The notes beneath the pieces were generated by a model that was not told the origin of the DNA, ran no database searches, and saw only the letters and a program-made list of their open reading frames with translations. A stretch of 64,000 bases of DNA from Sodiomyces alkalinus F11 (taxonomy: Eukaryota > Ascomycota > Sordariomycetes > Glomerellales > Plectosphaerellaceae), in contig NW_021167079.1 in the NCBI RefSeq assembly GCF_003711515.1, positions 1,911,471 through 1,975,470 of the forward strand, read 5' to 3'. Below are positions 33,404 to 45,257 of this stretch, piece by piece. Numbering within the stretch: the first letter of the stretch is position 1; every line of letters begins with the position of its first letter. The position numbers and the translations under genes were made by a program.

Positions 33404-35793
33404 GGCCGCTGAAACCCTTTGAATGGAGTCGGGATGGAGAGAATTGGATTGAAAACTAGAGCGTTCTGGGCTGGCCGAAGACCTATGAACGATGCAAAAC
33501 GAATTAGAGAACTATCCGTTGACCTACTTGCTTGGAGGCAGCAAGCAACAACGCAGGACGGGGACGTCTCACATGCTAATGAACGGCGGCGACTGCAGCG
33601 CCTCCGAGTCGGGTGATGACACAGACATATCAGCGCGGTGGTGAGAGAAACCGGGGAATTTGTTTCCGATGTATTCGAAGGACGACCGAAGAGGGTTCTC
33701 GAGTGCCATGTTCGGTTTGTGATGCTTCTTGCGCCAGCGGCTTGTTGAGAGCGGGACAAGAGATTATTGCCGTCGCCCTCCAGTGTCCGACAAACCGCGT
33801 ATTTAAAATAAAAATAAAAAAAATTGGTACCAGCAGCCTACCTACGATATCCCCGACTGTGTTTCGCAAGGCGTTTTTCTCTTCTTTCTCGTTTCCTTTC
33901 TTTGTTTTGCCCCCCTCGGCTTCCTTTCGAGTCGGCAGTGTGTCGATAGGCTGGGAGAAGCAGAGATGCAATGGCCGGGTACAATGCTCTCGACGGCCGT
34001 GTGGAAACAGCGTAGAGCTACGCTGTGGTACCCGACGCAGGGATGGTGGTCGCGAAAGGGTCGGCCCGTCGGTCACTGAGCTATGCCACAGACGTCGAGT
34101 TGGCTCGAGAAAAAGGGCGAAGCTCGAGGCAGTGGAGGGCCAGGCGTTCTTAAAGTGTGGGAAAAGGAAGGAGGAATAGGTAGATGAAATGGGAATGAAT
34201 TGGACGAATGGCCTCTGATCAAGTCAGGTCAGGGGGGTCACGGCCGGGACGTTGTATGTCCCTTTGATCAGATTGACCAGGGCCCAGCTGTCGGGGCCGC
34301 GCTTAAGAGGGGGGTTTTTGCAGTAATTTCCAGAAGCTCCAACACGCCCATGCAGCAGGAAATTATGGAGACAAGATCTCGGGATACCTCACAACAAACT
34401 GCGGGCAGGATGAGAAGGGGGTTGTGATTTGGGTGGGTTATGTATGAGACATGGAAGGAGAGTGAGTGGTTTTTTTCGAGAGGGAGACAAGTCGAGACCT
34501 TCGGTGGTTTTGTCATGCCCTGGCCGAAGCAAGAAATCAGGGCATCGAAATGGAGTGAACAGCCAGGCTAACAGGCAGCAGTGGCAGGCTTCATCGCGGA
34601 CCTGGTGAGCAGTCGAAGAAACCTCGGGCATCCCATTACGAAAGGGAACTCTTGGGCAACCAGTACGAATAACTTACGCAGTCAATTACCAGGTACGCTC
34701 TAGGCATAATGTCTGGATGTACTTCGTACAGACACTGTACCGTACGAATTACGTGGGAAAAAGGAGGAAACAAGTCAGGAACAGACAAACTGAGTGGATC
34801 TCCAGAGAAGTATTAGTAACTAAGGTAAAGGTACCTAAGCAGGAACTCGCCCGCGAACGCAGGCTGGTAGTGCGGATTGTACCGTACGGAGAAATCAGAG
34901 AGACAGAGAGAGGAAAGGAAAGGCTCTGAGGCCACTCAGGCTTGCATTCCCACCCCCCCCCTCCCTCTCTTCTCCCTGGGTCCGTCTCTCCCTCTGCAAA
35001 GGCGGGCCACTCAGACGCAGCGCCCAGGCTGGTGTTGGGGGATGGGAGGTCGAAGATGATTGGTGGGCTGCACGAGAGAAAACAAGCGTCGGCGCTTAAA
35101 AATCTCGCTTCCACATGGCTGGCCCCCATGCAACTCCTCATCATGTGGGGTCGCAGGTTACAACCGTCCAGCCCGGACAGCGCCGGTCCTTGGGCCTCCA
35201 CCGATGGCCCGCAATCCCCGGTCGTGCAAGTGCAAGGGAACTCCCCAGGGGAGCTAGACCAGAGCAGGCCTAGCACCCGATTATCAAGGAGGTTGAAGGG
35301 TGGAGAAGGTGCGAAGTACCCGTACATAACTACCTTAAGGTAGCCTGGCGATGGCGGTGGTTGTGGTGGTGTCCGTCCTAGACAGCGAAAAGATAACCGC
35401 AATACCCAACGGGTACCTTAATAAATTCGATTAGAGGACGCTAGACGATTGCATCACGTAAGCCGCCCCATGCACCTATTTGTGTTACCTACCTAGGTAC
35501 TCTGTAATTACTCGTCTAAGGTAAGGTACCTTACCTAGCGGGAAGGATGGATCGTGGAGAGCAGGTGTGTCGTAGGTACCTTACCTTACAGTATAGGTAC
35601 GTAGGGTACCTGTTCGTAGGCATTTAGGTTCAGTAACCAATAGCGGCGTAAAGATACGCTCCTTGGACAACTTAAGGTAGGAGCAAAAAATGGAGCACTG
35701 CCCACGCGTTCGCGGTTTCGCTTATCGGTCCGCTGTCAAAAGTTTTCTCGTCCTACGGAGCACTCCCTACACGTCACGTCTTGGAACACATTG
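33404..35793. other. Gene-poor stretch with GGTACC palindromes
   Basis: No gene supported over 2.4 kb. The left part should hold the promoter and leader of the minus-strand gene. Short palindromes occur in the right part: GTACTTCGTAC at 34719-34729, and a perfect 18-bp palindrome AGGTAAGGTACCTTACCT at 35519-35536, with more GGTACC/ACCTTAC words to 35,620. An A-rich/T-rich run lies near 33,810-33,830. The assembly gap begins at 35794. Confidence 0.5.
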
Positions 35794-36728
35794 NNNNNNN
35801 NNNNNNNNNNNNNNNNNNNNNNNNNNNNNNNNNNNNNNNNNNNNNNNNNNNNNNNNNNNNNNNNNNNNNNNNNNNNNNNNNNNNNNNNNNNNNNNNNNNN
35901 NNNNNNNNNNNNNNNNNNNNNNNNNNNNNNNNNNNNNNNNNNNNNNNNNNNNNNNNNNNNNNNNNNNNNNNNNNNNNNNNNNNNNNNNNNNNNNNNNNNN
36001 NNNNNNNNNNNNNNNNNNNNNNNNNNNNNNNNNNNNNNNNNNNNNNNNNNNNNNNNNNNNNNNNNNNNNNNNNNNNNNNNNNNNNNNNNNNNNNNNNNNN
36101 NNNNNNNNNNNNNNNNNNNNNNNNNNNNNNNNNNNNNNNNNNNNNNNNNNNNNNNNNNNNNNNNNNNNNNNNNNNNNNNNNNNNNNNNNNNNNNNNNNNN
36201 NNNNNNNNNNNNNNNNNNNNNNNNNNNNNNNNNNNNNNNNNNNNNNNNNNNNNNNNNNNNNNNNNNNNNNNNNNNNNNNNNNNNNNNNNNNNNNNNNNNN
36301 NNNNNNNNNNNNNNNNNNNNNNNNNNNNNNNNNNNNNNNNNNNNNNNNNNNNNNNNNNNNNNNNNNNNNNNNNNNNNNNNNNNNNNNNNNNNNNNNNNNN
36401 NNNNNNNNNNNNNNNNNNNNNNNNNNNNNNNNNNNNNNNNNNNNNNNNNNNNNNNNNNNNNNNNNNNNNNNNNNNNNNNNNNNNNNNNNNNNNNNNNNNN
36501 NNNNNNNNNNNNNNNNNNNNNNNNNNNNNNNNNNNNNNNNNNNNNNNNNNNNNNNNNNNNNNNNNNNNNNNNNNNNNNNNNNNNNNNNNNNNNNNNNNNN
36601 NNNNNNNNNNNNNNNNNNNNNNNNNNNNNNNNNNNNNNNNNNNNNNNNNNNNNNNNNNNNNNNNNNNNNNNNNNNNNNNNNNNNNNNNNNNNNNNNNNNN
36701 NNNNNNNNNNNNNNNNNNNNNNNNNNNN
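35794..36728. other. Assembly gap (935 N)
   Basis: Run of 935 undetermined bases. It is bordered on the right by a CA microsatellite, and GGTACC-rich repeats lie a few hundred bases to its left. Content unknown. Confidence 0.98.
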
Positions 36729-36752
36729 CACACACACACACACACACACACC
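36729..36752 (+). repeat. CA dinucleotide microsatellite at gap edge
   Basis: (CA)n run immediately after the 935-N gap. The true array probably extends into the gap and may have caused the assembly break. Confidence 0.95.
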
Positions 36753-39055
36753 CTTTCAGTCCCTGATTGTACTACCTGATTACTACCTGACGACAAATTT
36801 CAATTCTCAGGGCTACTTCCGCAAAACTATGCAGCATCCCAGATAGGCGACCGACGGCATGCTCATCGACTACACTCACATTACGTGTTGTACGTTGTAC
36901 GTTGCATAGGCGCCAGCATCCCTGGAGCTCGCAGGTCCAACGTCCAGCCAGAGGCTTCCTTGGCCACGCCAAATGAAATCCTTCGCGGCTACTTCACTGC
37001 ACCTAACCCATTTTCATTTTCTTCGGCCAACTCATCCGCGCTGCGTGAATATTTTGCAGGCTACCCATACCGTTAACTTCTGCCCTGTCTTACCTTAGCT
37101 CTCACATGCCGAAGTCAGCCGAGCGCTGACTCGCGCCATTTCTGCCAGCCCCTGAGAATAACGAACAACGTATTCATTACGTTAGGTACCTAGGTAGTAC
37201 AGGGACGGCCGACTCAACTCGATCGCTTCGGCATGGTGGTGGAGTTCCCGCGTTTAATCCAATCTACTCCGTCCGTTGGCGCTTTTTCATCCCAACGAGC
37301 AAGACGTCTCTCATCCACTTTCTCCTGGCCGTCCAAAAGATTGACCTGAGTGAACCTAGGTATTACATTGCACCTTCGTCATTAACAGATCTTGCGGCGG
37401 ATACTTCCCCCTTTAGGCAAGTCGCTAGCTCTGCTCGCGGCAAACTAATTCGCCATGGGTCGCCATGGCAGGTCTGGTGCCCGCCAACACGACGTGCCTG
37501 CAGATACAAGCCTGGAATCATGTCCCCATGAGTCTAGGCTCCACCCCTGCCTCCCGAGTACGAATCGAAGCCATAGGAGGCGTTGAACTTTGATTCTCGT
37601 GAGAATTCGATAATTCGAGAAATTATTGAATTATTGTAATGGGAGTAGAAAGTGAAAGTAGCTACAGCCCGAGTGCGAAGCAACACATTCACTCTGTTAC
37701 AAACGGCGTGGATGAACTGGAGGGAATTACGATATGATCTGTATCAAGACTTGTTCATATGCTGACAAATGACGATTTCCAGCTTCATGCGTGGAGCTTC
37801 ATCCACCTAAGACTAGCTGCAGTGGCTGTAAAATTGGCGGTCTGACAGCATTAGTTTTCGAAGACATTGAGCTCCATGACCCCGGTATTGACCGCCATGC
37901 GGTTAGCACCTGCACCAACCACCCTTTAGCCGCCGTACATCCTAGTCGACCGAAAACCCATCGTCCGAGTTGAGCAAAAATAATTAAGTGTGTTCTCCGG
38001 ATAGATGTACGAATAGCTTTGGGAATCAGGTGTGGCTTCGTAGGATGCGGAAACAGACTGGTCGCGTGCGTTGGTCACGAGACAGCCACTCAGTAGAAGG
38101 GACAGTCCTCCAAGGACGCAGAGACCAGAAGGCTAGGCTACGGGGAAGACGGGAGGGAATGGCAGACCGCAAAACAATGAAGACAGGGTGAGTGGCAATA
38201 GGAATAAAAACATAGCTCGGGGACCAAAAAGCCCGTCGGGCATCTATGCCAGCCATGCTGGGTCTTGTCTCCATAAGGTAGCTGCCCACTCACATGACGA
38301 CGAGGGCACCGAGAGCATGGAACCGCTGTGCTTCTGCCGAATCATGCCAATTCTCCACCTGTTGGTGCGCATTGCAGTAAAAGTTTGCCCAACACTGCCG
38401 CCATTGACGGTCGAAGAATTACCTACGCATAGAATGAACGAGGGTTCCTGTATTGCGAAGTAAATACACTTGTTGGTGGCATGTTTGTGTTTGGTGAGGA
38501 ATATGCTCGCCCTTAGCTCTGCCAGAAACAAGCAATATGCTGGTTTGCGTAGCCCACTTGAGGGTCGGCCTCTTTGGCCCAGGACCTGACCTTTAATCGT
38601 TCAGCCGAGCATCAAGTGGCAGACGCATTCAGGCTTTATCCAGCCTACCGAAGGTTCCATGTCGAGTCCCCGTCCATGATGGAGACAAGTTCCTCTCACC
38701 GCTCGACTGCAATCAGCCATCCATCCAGTCCGCCCTAGCATTCGGCCTTGGGTCCCCATAGCGGAGGCTTGTCTCGATTCCTGTCCTTTGTTTTCCCGAA
38801 ATACCTTCCGCGATTTTGCCTCATTTGCTGAGCTTTCCTCAATCATGTGACGAATGTCGTATTGCTATAGCCCAGGGTCGAACAATCAAATCCGGCTACT
38901 CAATCGACTCGAGAGCCGTTACCCCTTGTCGACGGCTCGCCTTTGCAGGATCCTTACAATGTCCATTTTATTCCCCCCTAACGCCTTGCAATGCAGTCCA
39001 AACACCAAAAAAAGACTTCCCGAGCCAGCCCGCTCCCGTGAAAGATAGAGGTAGC
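36753..39055. other. Gene-poor stretch
   Basis: No gene supported over 2.3 kb. It includes a GGTACC palindrome (TTAGGTACCTAGGTA near 37,182) and an AT-rich patch near 37,600-37,640. The last part should hold the 3' untranslated region of RPB10. Confidence 0.5.
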
Positions 39056-39516
39056 TCATGCAGCCAGGTTGTTCTTCTTCTCATTACGGCCGTCCGGAGT
39101 ATATCTGTAAAACGTTGTCAGCACGACGTCCCACTCGACTCCTCAGCACCGGAGACTGAATCAAGAAACAATTCCGCCCTTCTCCTGCCCCTCCTTATTA
39201 TGTTATACGTACTTCAGAAGCTTCTCGATCAAATCAACGTGCGTCATGACCATGCGGCGACAACAATAGCGTTTCAGACCGAGCTCGTCCATGGCGTCTC
39301 TGTCGCCCAGTGTTAGCGGCATATCGCTTTGCGCGTGACAAATATTGAACTTACCCATCAGCGATACCATCGTCGATGAGTTTGAGATAACGTTCCCATA
39401 GGTCGCCCGTCACCTGGATTCTCCATGTTAGCACCTTGATTTCGTGTCGCGTCGAGCGTGACCGCGTCGCATTGACTGACCTTGCCGCAAGAGAAGCAGC
39501 GAACCGGAATAATCAT
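39056..39516 (-). CDS. RPB10: RNA polymerases I, II and III subunit RPABC5 (Rpb10)
   Basis: Common small zinc-binding subunit of all three nuclear RNA polymerases; it holds the two largest assembly modules together. Four exons, 39516-39481, 39413-39355, 39299-39213 and 39104-39056, give 76 residues. The product reads [76 protein letters not shown]. The zinc ligands are the CFSCG pair and the YCCRR pair, both intact. Length is close to the yeast 70-residue protein. Donors GTCAGT, GTAAGT and GTACGT, acceptors all AG. The gene is divergent from NAN1 across 443 bp, which joins two genes needed for transcription and ribosome production. Confidence 0.96.
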
Positions 39517-39959
39517 CTTGGCAATGCGAAGTGATGCCTTTTCTCAAAAGGAAACTGTCTACAGCAAAATATAACGAGAAAACAGGATTGTCAGATGCGC
39601 ACGAAGGTGATTCACGCTTGTATCCGTGGGTAATACCTTACCTTAAGGGGCAAAGAATAATGAAGCCTCTCGGAGATCAAAAAATCAATGGCCCGAGAAT
39701 TCTCCGACTTTTTTTTCTTTATCTTATCAGTAGGTGTAGGAGGGCAGTGCGGTATTGGCCAATTGGGTGAGGTGTTTCGCAGTGGGGCCTAAATTTTTCT
39801 GCGACCTCAGTACCTAGGTAGCATTAGCATCTTTTTTTTTTTTTAGGAGACAGGGTCCTGTCGAGGTCAAGTTTCTGCCGCCCAGTCTAGGAAAGAAACA
39901 TACCGGCAACGGTTATATTGTGCTTGAACAACAGTACGCAAACCGTGTGCATCGTTGAA
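39517..39959. promoter_or_regulatory. Divergent promoter RPB10 / NAN1
   Basis: A 443-bp interval between two start codons pointing away from each other. It has a T-run at about 39,832-39,844 and a GGTA-type word (CCTAGGTA near 39,812). No further motif is convincing. Confidence 0.6.
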
Positions 39960-42900
39960 ATGGCTGGCAAGACGGATGCAAAATCCCGGGACGGTGCCTC
40001 GAAGAAGCGGAAGCGGGACTTGAACGATAAGGAACGAGCAGCCGATGTGAAAAGACATCACAAGGACGAGAAACTCGCGAAACAGAAGGCTTCCAAGCGC
40101 GACGCCGAGGAAGCTGAACTCAAGGGAAATGCCCTGAAAGTTCTGGCCGATATCAAAGCCGACGGAGGCTCCGAACGAGTTGCCAACGACGCACCTGGAG
40201 GCCACGACAACAAGGCCCCTGCTGCCCAAGCCGTGGGGTGGAAACTGTCTTCGCCCTTGGGCGGCAGAATCGCTGACATCGACCCTGTCTTCAGCGAAGA
40301 TGAGTCGTAAGAATTTTCTGTTGCATCTTATGACCCCTTGGTTCTTCTCTAACGACTACCCAGACATCTCATCCTGACCTATCAGACGTCTATCCAAGTC
40401 TATTCCGTGGCCGACTCCCTTCTTGTCCGAAAGATTCCCCTGCCCATGATCAAAGATGGAGAGCGGAAACCGACACCGTTGCTTGTGGCCACTTGTCTCT
40501 CGCGTGTAGAACCGGACTTTGTCTGGGTTGCTTGCTCGGATGGGCGTATTTGGAAGATAAACTGGCGGCACGGCTCAAGACCCGACGACACCTTGCACAC
40601 GAAGTCACAGACCGCCCTGGACATGTGCGTTGTCCCGATCACGACCAACAAATCCGCTGCCGACGTTCTCTATGTATCGGAGAAACGGAGAGATGCTGGC
40701 TCGATATCTGCCTACTGCCGCAAGAATGGTTCTCACCTTGTGTCCAAGGTTCTCTTCGAAACGCAACAGCCAGACCATGAAATACATCTCTTGCGCTCAA
40801 CAAGCAACGGCTCGGCATTGGTGGGAGCGCATGCAGAGGGTCTGGTAGTAGGCACAATTCAGGTTGGAAGCGCGAAAGACGGGCTCGATCTGGAGAGCGA
40901 GTTCTATTCATTCGAGACCAGCGACATTGTCTGCACCCTAGACGTCAGGTCCTCACCCCGGAAACAAGCAACGTCCACGCCCAAGAAACAGTCAGGGAGA
41001 GTAACGTCGGAAATTATTGATGTGGTCACTGGAGGCGCACGAGGTGCCATGTTGATCTACAATGACCTCCTGAACAAGTTGCACAATCTACGGGGATCCA
41101 AGTCCAAGAAGGAAGAGATCCAAGCTCGGAAGGTTCACTGGCACCGGAGAGCGGTCCATACCGTCAAATGGTCAAGGGATGGTGAGTGGCAGACCGAGGA
41201 GTACGACTCCGTCCGTAACAGCTTTCCACTAACGTACTGTAGGCCATTACATGATTTCGGGTGGTTCGGAGAACGCCTTGGTCCTCTGGCAGGTCGATAC
41301 TGCCAAACAGAATCTCCTGCCTCATCTTCCCGGTAGCATTGAAAATGTCACAGTGTCGCCTTCGGGGTCATCCTACGCAGTCCACCTGGACGATAACTCG
41401 GCGATGGTCATCTCGACCTCGGAGCTGAAGCCGACAACATACGTTTCAGGAATTCAGTCTGCCGCACGTTTCACGACCCGACCAAAGGATTTCGTCGTCA
41501 CAAGGCTGAGCGAAGTGTCGAGAGAAGTCCGGAAACCGATCCCGGCGGCTTTGAACCCTTTGGACGCATCGAAATTCTACGTCTGCGTTGGAACCGGACA
41601 GCAAGCTGCCATGGCGGGATCCCAGCAATCGGCACCCATCCTTCAGTCATTCGACCTCAGCCTCTTCAGGGGTATCTCCAAGCAAGCCCTTGCGAGGACG
41701 CAACCGACAGACGTCAACATTACGACCGAAGGCCATGCGATATCCGAGCCAACGATCACACACTTAGCGTTCTCCTCGGACGGTAGTTGGCTGGCCACCA
41801 TTGACGACTGGAAGCCTCCTGCAAGGGACATTGAGAAGGTAGCCGCAGATGCGCAGGAACATTTCATGCAGGAACGTCGTGAGATTTATTTGAAGTTCTG
41901 GACAGTCTCTCCTGACGACAACTCGCTGGCCCTTACCTCAAGGATCAACTCCCCTCACTCGACAAGTCGACCCGAGACTGTTTTTGCTCTTGCAGCAGAC
42001 CCACAGTCCGCCCGTTTCGCTACCTTGGGCGACGACGGCCTCGTTCGCATCTGGCATTGCAAGACGAGACAGCGAGACGGCCTCACTTCGACAGACGCTA
42101 AGGGCCAGACTCTCCAGTCTTGGACCTGCGCCGCCACCACGGCCCTGGGAAGCAACGTCGGCGCGGATGTCCTCGTGGCTTCGGATGGTCACCCCCCACG
42201 CAGCCGAAGTGGGAGTCTCAGCTTCTCCGAGGACGGCTCCACGCTGTTTGTCGCTTTCGGAAGCAGAAATGACGGGACGGTTTTTGTTGTCGACACACAA
42301 TCGGGCCAAGTGAGGACGACGCTGGAGAACCTGTGGCGGGGAGACGTACGACACCTACGGGTCCTCTCACCCTACATCATTACGCTGTCGGATGACTTGA
42401 GGGTGTATGACGTCGTCGCGGACGAACTGCAATACGGCATCAAGCTTCCAAAACAAGAGGAGACGCTATCGTGGGCGGGATTTGCACATCTAGAGGTCGA
42501 CAGACGGTCTCGGACCTTCGCCCTTGTGGCTCCAGGCAAGGAGGGCTCGCAGATGGCCGTACTGAGACCCGAGGATCCTCGAGCGCTTTTCATGGAATCG
42601 ATTCCTCACAAGATCACCAGCTTGGTGTCATCGCCGAGCTCTTCCGGGTTTGTTGCTCTCGATGATGCGGCTCAGCTGTGGTCCGTCACGGAGAGTTCGG
42701 ATCAGGCTGCGGTTTCGCTTTCCATGCCTCTAGAAGACCTCGGTCTAGACAAGGTGTCGGCTGATCAGACGATTGCGCACCAAGGAATTGTACCGCTTCA
42801 GCAGGAGGAAGATGGTGAATACGAGGAGGAGAACAGCGGCGATGAAGAAGTGGCAGCTGGTGACGAGATGGATGTGGACGACGGCGAAGACGATACTCAT

Positions 42901-43038
42901 GCTGCGGTCATCAGCCGGCAACGGTTGGCCGAACTGTTTGATGCTGCTCCAGCGTTTGCGATGCCGTCGATCGAGGACATGTTTTACAAGGTCACAGAAC
43001 TTATATCTGCGAAACCCTTAGCGACTTCGAGTGCCTGA
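39960..43038 (+). CDS. NAN1: Nan1/Utp17 (WDR75-like) t-UTP subunit of the SSU processome
   Basis: WD40 protein of the t-UTP (UtpA) subcomplex, which binds nascent pre-rRNA at the 5' ETS and supports rDNA transcription in the nucleolus. Exons 39960-40306, 40364-41181 and 41243-43038 give 986 residues. N-terminal 60 residues are basic with an NLS (SKKRKRDLND). The first propeller begins at GWKLSSPLGGRIADIDPVFS and HLILTYQTSIQVYSV. WD-like strands follow, e.g. AVHTVKWSRDGHYMISGGSE with NALVLWQVDT across intron 2, FATLGDDGLVRIWHCKTR, and LFVAFGSRNDGTVFVVDTQS. The C-terminus has an acidic run (EDGEYEEENSGDEEVAAGDE) and a final helical segment (ISRQRLAELFDAAPAFAMPS, IEDMFYKVTELI) typical of this family. 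The ATG at 39960 (MAGKTDAKSRDG) was preferred to one 42 nt upstream because the basic start matches relatives. Confidence 0.88.
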
Positions 43039-43599
43039 GAAGTCCCATTAGGTATATAATTAGGCACCGAACCAAGACATAGCAAGCATATCTCTCTGTT
43101 CTGCTTTTCACTGTCCCAGCACGGATGCTCCTCTATGCGCCTCCAACATGGTATCCGTAATGAATTCTTAGCTGCGTTGTACCATATTGTACTAGCGTAT
43201 GTACCTTAGTACACGTGTAGGCGGGGCGCGGTCCTAGGACCGGAAAGTGGGGGAGCGACAATGCGGGGCACGAAAGGGACGAAAGGCACCATGGGCCGAT
43301 GTAGGCCGGTGGTCGAATTACGCCATCGCGCCGGTGACTTAACGGGACCCGTAGCTCTATCTATCACAGTTCACCATCCGACCTCGGTTTGTGGCTCTAC
43401 GAAGCACTTCAACTTATCACCCTAGATCTCAACATCTACTTGCTCATTTTGCCATATTATTTACGCCCATAGCTATCTATAGCCCTACGGTTCAAAGCGT
43501 TGACTCTTCACTGTTCTTTTCGTCGCTCACCCTGCCGCCCTCGTTCCAGCCTCCAGCCAGACCTGGAGTCGTTCTCGACTCCTTGTCCGTAACGATCAA
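43039..43599. other. Intergenic, promoter of the oxygenase gene
   Basis: A 561-bp interval between two plus-strand genes. It must hold the Nan1 3' end and the promoter and leader of the oxygenase gene. No motif stands out beyond GTAC-containing words near 43,200. Confidence 0.5.
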
Positions 43600-44877
43600 A
43601 TGTCATTCACATCTGTTCCGATACTGGACTTGGCTTTGGCCAACGACCCCAAGACCAAGCCACAGTTCCTAGACGAACTCCGCCATGCCCTCATGGAAGT
43701 TGGGTTTCTCTACCTGAAGAATGTTGGTATACCAGATGAGCTGTTTCAGCGGGTGATCAAAGACGGCCGAGCCTTCTTTGACATTCCAGTCGAGGAAAAG
43801 TACAAACCCACGGAGAGAACAATATCAAGACGCGCTGGCAGGTCAGGGACGCAGCTAACTGAGATACACTTCTTACTCGTCACTAGACTCAAGATTGAGA
43901 TGAAGAGGGCGAAATCATTCCTGGGATATTCACGTCTTTCGGCCGAGATTACAGCCGGTGCCGTCGACCACCGCGAGCAGATCGACCTCTCGACGGAGCA
44001 CCCGGTCCCCGGACCAAACGATCCTCTCTACTACAATCTGTTAGCGCCGAACCAGTGGCCCTCACCGTCCGTGCTGCCAGGATTTCGCGAAACCTTGACC
44101 GAATACATGAACCGCATGGGTGCCATCTCCATCGACTTCACCTCCCTCATCGCCGAAGCCATCGGCCTACCAGCGGACGCCTTCAACAAGTACTTCGACC
44201 CGGACCAGCAACACAAGCTCAAGATCGTCAAGTATCCGGACCTGCAGGAGCTAGGATACGGGGACGGAGTCCAAGGCCAAGGGGTGGGCCCGCACAAGGA
44301 CAGCATGCTGACGAGCTACCTCCTGCAAGCGAGCCCGCATCGCGGCCTGCAGGTGCAGAACATGCGCGGGGAGTGGGTCGACTGTCCTCCCGTGGACGGG
44401 ACGCTGGTGGTGGCCATCGGGCAGGGGCTCGAGGCGCTCACGCAAGGGGTGTGCGTGTCGACGACGCACCGCGTGCTGTCGCCGCCCGCGGGGCAAGGCG
44501 CGCGGTTTTCCATCCCGTTCTTCCAGGGCGTGCGCGGCGACGCCGAATTCGAGGACCTCGAGCAGGTCGGTGTTGGGGCGGTGCCGGAGGAGATCAAGGC
44601 CCAGCGGAGGGCGGTCCTCGAGCGGAACGGCGGGGAGAGGCTGGACGACGTCGAGTTCACCTTCCGTACCGGCGGCAAGGCGCGGACGCTGGGCGAGGCG
44701 ACGTTGCGGAACCGTGTCAAAAGCCACCCTGACGTAGGGGAGAGGTGGTACCCGGACATCTTGGCGGAGATTCGGGAGGAGCAGGAGAAGCTGCGACGGG
44801 AGAAGGAGGAGGCGGAGGCGCGAGCCGGGTCTGTGACGACGGCGGCCATTGGAGCTCAGCCCGTGACAGCGCACTGA
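43600..44877 (+). CDS. 2-oxoglutarate/Fe(II)-dependent dioxygenase (isopenicillin-N-synthase-like fold)
   Basis: Non-haem iron dioxygenase with the DIOX_N plus 2OG-FeII_Oxy layout. Exons 43600-43799 and 43887-44877 give 396 residues. The N-terminal domain starts MSFTSVPILDLALANDPKTK and has LRHALMEVGFLYLKNVGIPD. After the intron come LKIEMKRAKSFLGYSRLSAE and TAGAVDHREQIDLSTEHPVP. The catalytic triad is visible: HKD in GVGPHKDSMLTSYLLQ, the distal His in STTHRVLSPP, and the 2OG-binding RxS in ARFSIPFFQG. The oxidised substrate is unknown; such enzymes act in secondary metabolism and in small-molecule turnover. No biosynthetic cluster genes surround it. The 87-nt intron (GTACAA donor, CACTAG acceptor, CTAAC branch site) keeps the frame open if retained. 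The intron is supported because its removal restores the conserved EEKLKIEMK join. Confidence 0.88.
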   Translation: MSFTSVPILDLALANDPKTKPQFLDELRHALMEVGFLYLKNVGIPDELFQRVIKDGRAFFDIPVEEKYKPTERTISRRAGRSGTQLTEIHFLLVTRLKIEMKRAKSFLGYSRLSAEITAGAVDHREQIDLSTEHPVPGPNDPLYYNLLAPNQWPSPSVLPGFRETLTEYMNRMGAISIDFTSLIAEAIGLPADAFNKYFDPDQQHKLKIVKYPDLQELGYGDGVQGQGVGPHKDSMLTSYLLQASPHRGLQVQNMRGEWVDCPPVDGTLVVAIGQGLEALTQGVCVSTTHRVLSPPAGQGARFSIPFFQGVRGDAEFEDLEQVGVGAVPEEIKAQRRAVLERNGGERLDDVEFTFRTGGKARTLGEATLRNRVKSHPDVGERWYPDILAEIREEQEKLRREKEEAEARAGSVTTAAIGAQPVTAH

Positions 44878-45257
44878 GCAGGGACGCAGGGAGGAAATGT
44901 AGCAGGCAACTCAATTCGTAGGCGCAAATACATTCTCCAAGTGCCCAGAGCGAAATTTTGTTACCACTATTCCTCAAGAACCAGATCGCATGGCGTGTTC
45001 TGATTTATCTTCTCTTTCTTCCCTTTATTTTTTTCTTCTTTTGTTTCTCTCTCTCTTCTCTCTTAGACTTTTCAATGCAGTATTCGTGATTCATATTCAG
45101 TCCCATACCATATACGCCGTCGCTGAATGCCCCGCGCCACCGATCCACCCCAAATCAGTTGGGAAAGAAAATTGGCTGCCTTCCATTCTCCGGACTCAAA
45201 ACCAACCACCAGCATGTGATAGTTGCGCCGCAGAGTCTATTCGAAATAAATCACCCG
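44878..45257. other. Intergenic, convergent 3' ends
   Basis: A 380-bp interval between two genes whose 3' ends face each other. CT-rich, T-rich tract near 45,010-45,065. No gene seen. Confidence 0.5.

Noticed and set aside
33630..34076. 148-codon minus frame upstream of the 666-residue protein gene
   Set aside because: No family match and a charge-rich, low-complexity look; more likely promoter and leader sequence.
35690..36846. Several 330-360-codon frames across the 935-N gap
   Set aside because: They are open only because the gap is undetermined; nothing outside the Ns supports coding.
38816..39316. 166-codon plus frame over RPB10
   Set aside because: It is antisense to RPB10, whose four exons are clear on the other strand.
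44055..44874. 225-codon plus frame and two minus frames (207 and 177 codons) overlapping the oxygenase
   Set aside because: Shadow frames of a GC-rich exon; composition is Arg/Pro/Ala-rich, as expected from out-of-frame reading.
43600..44877. One-exon reading of the oxygenase (425 residues)
   Set aside because: Taking out the 87-nt intron restores the conserved EEKLKIEMK join and canonical branch and acceptor signals, so a two-exon model was preferred.
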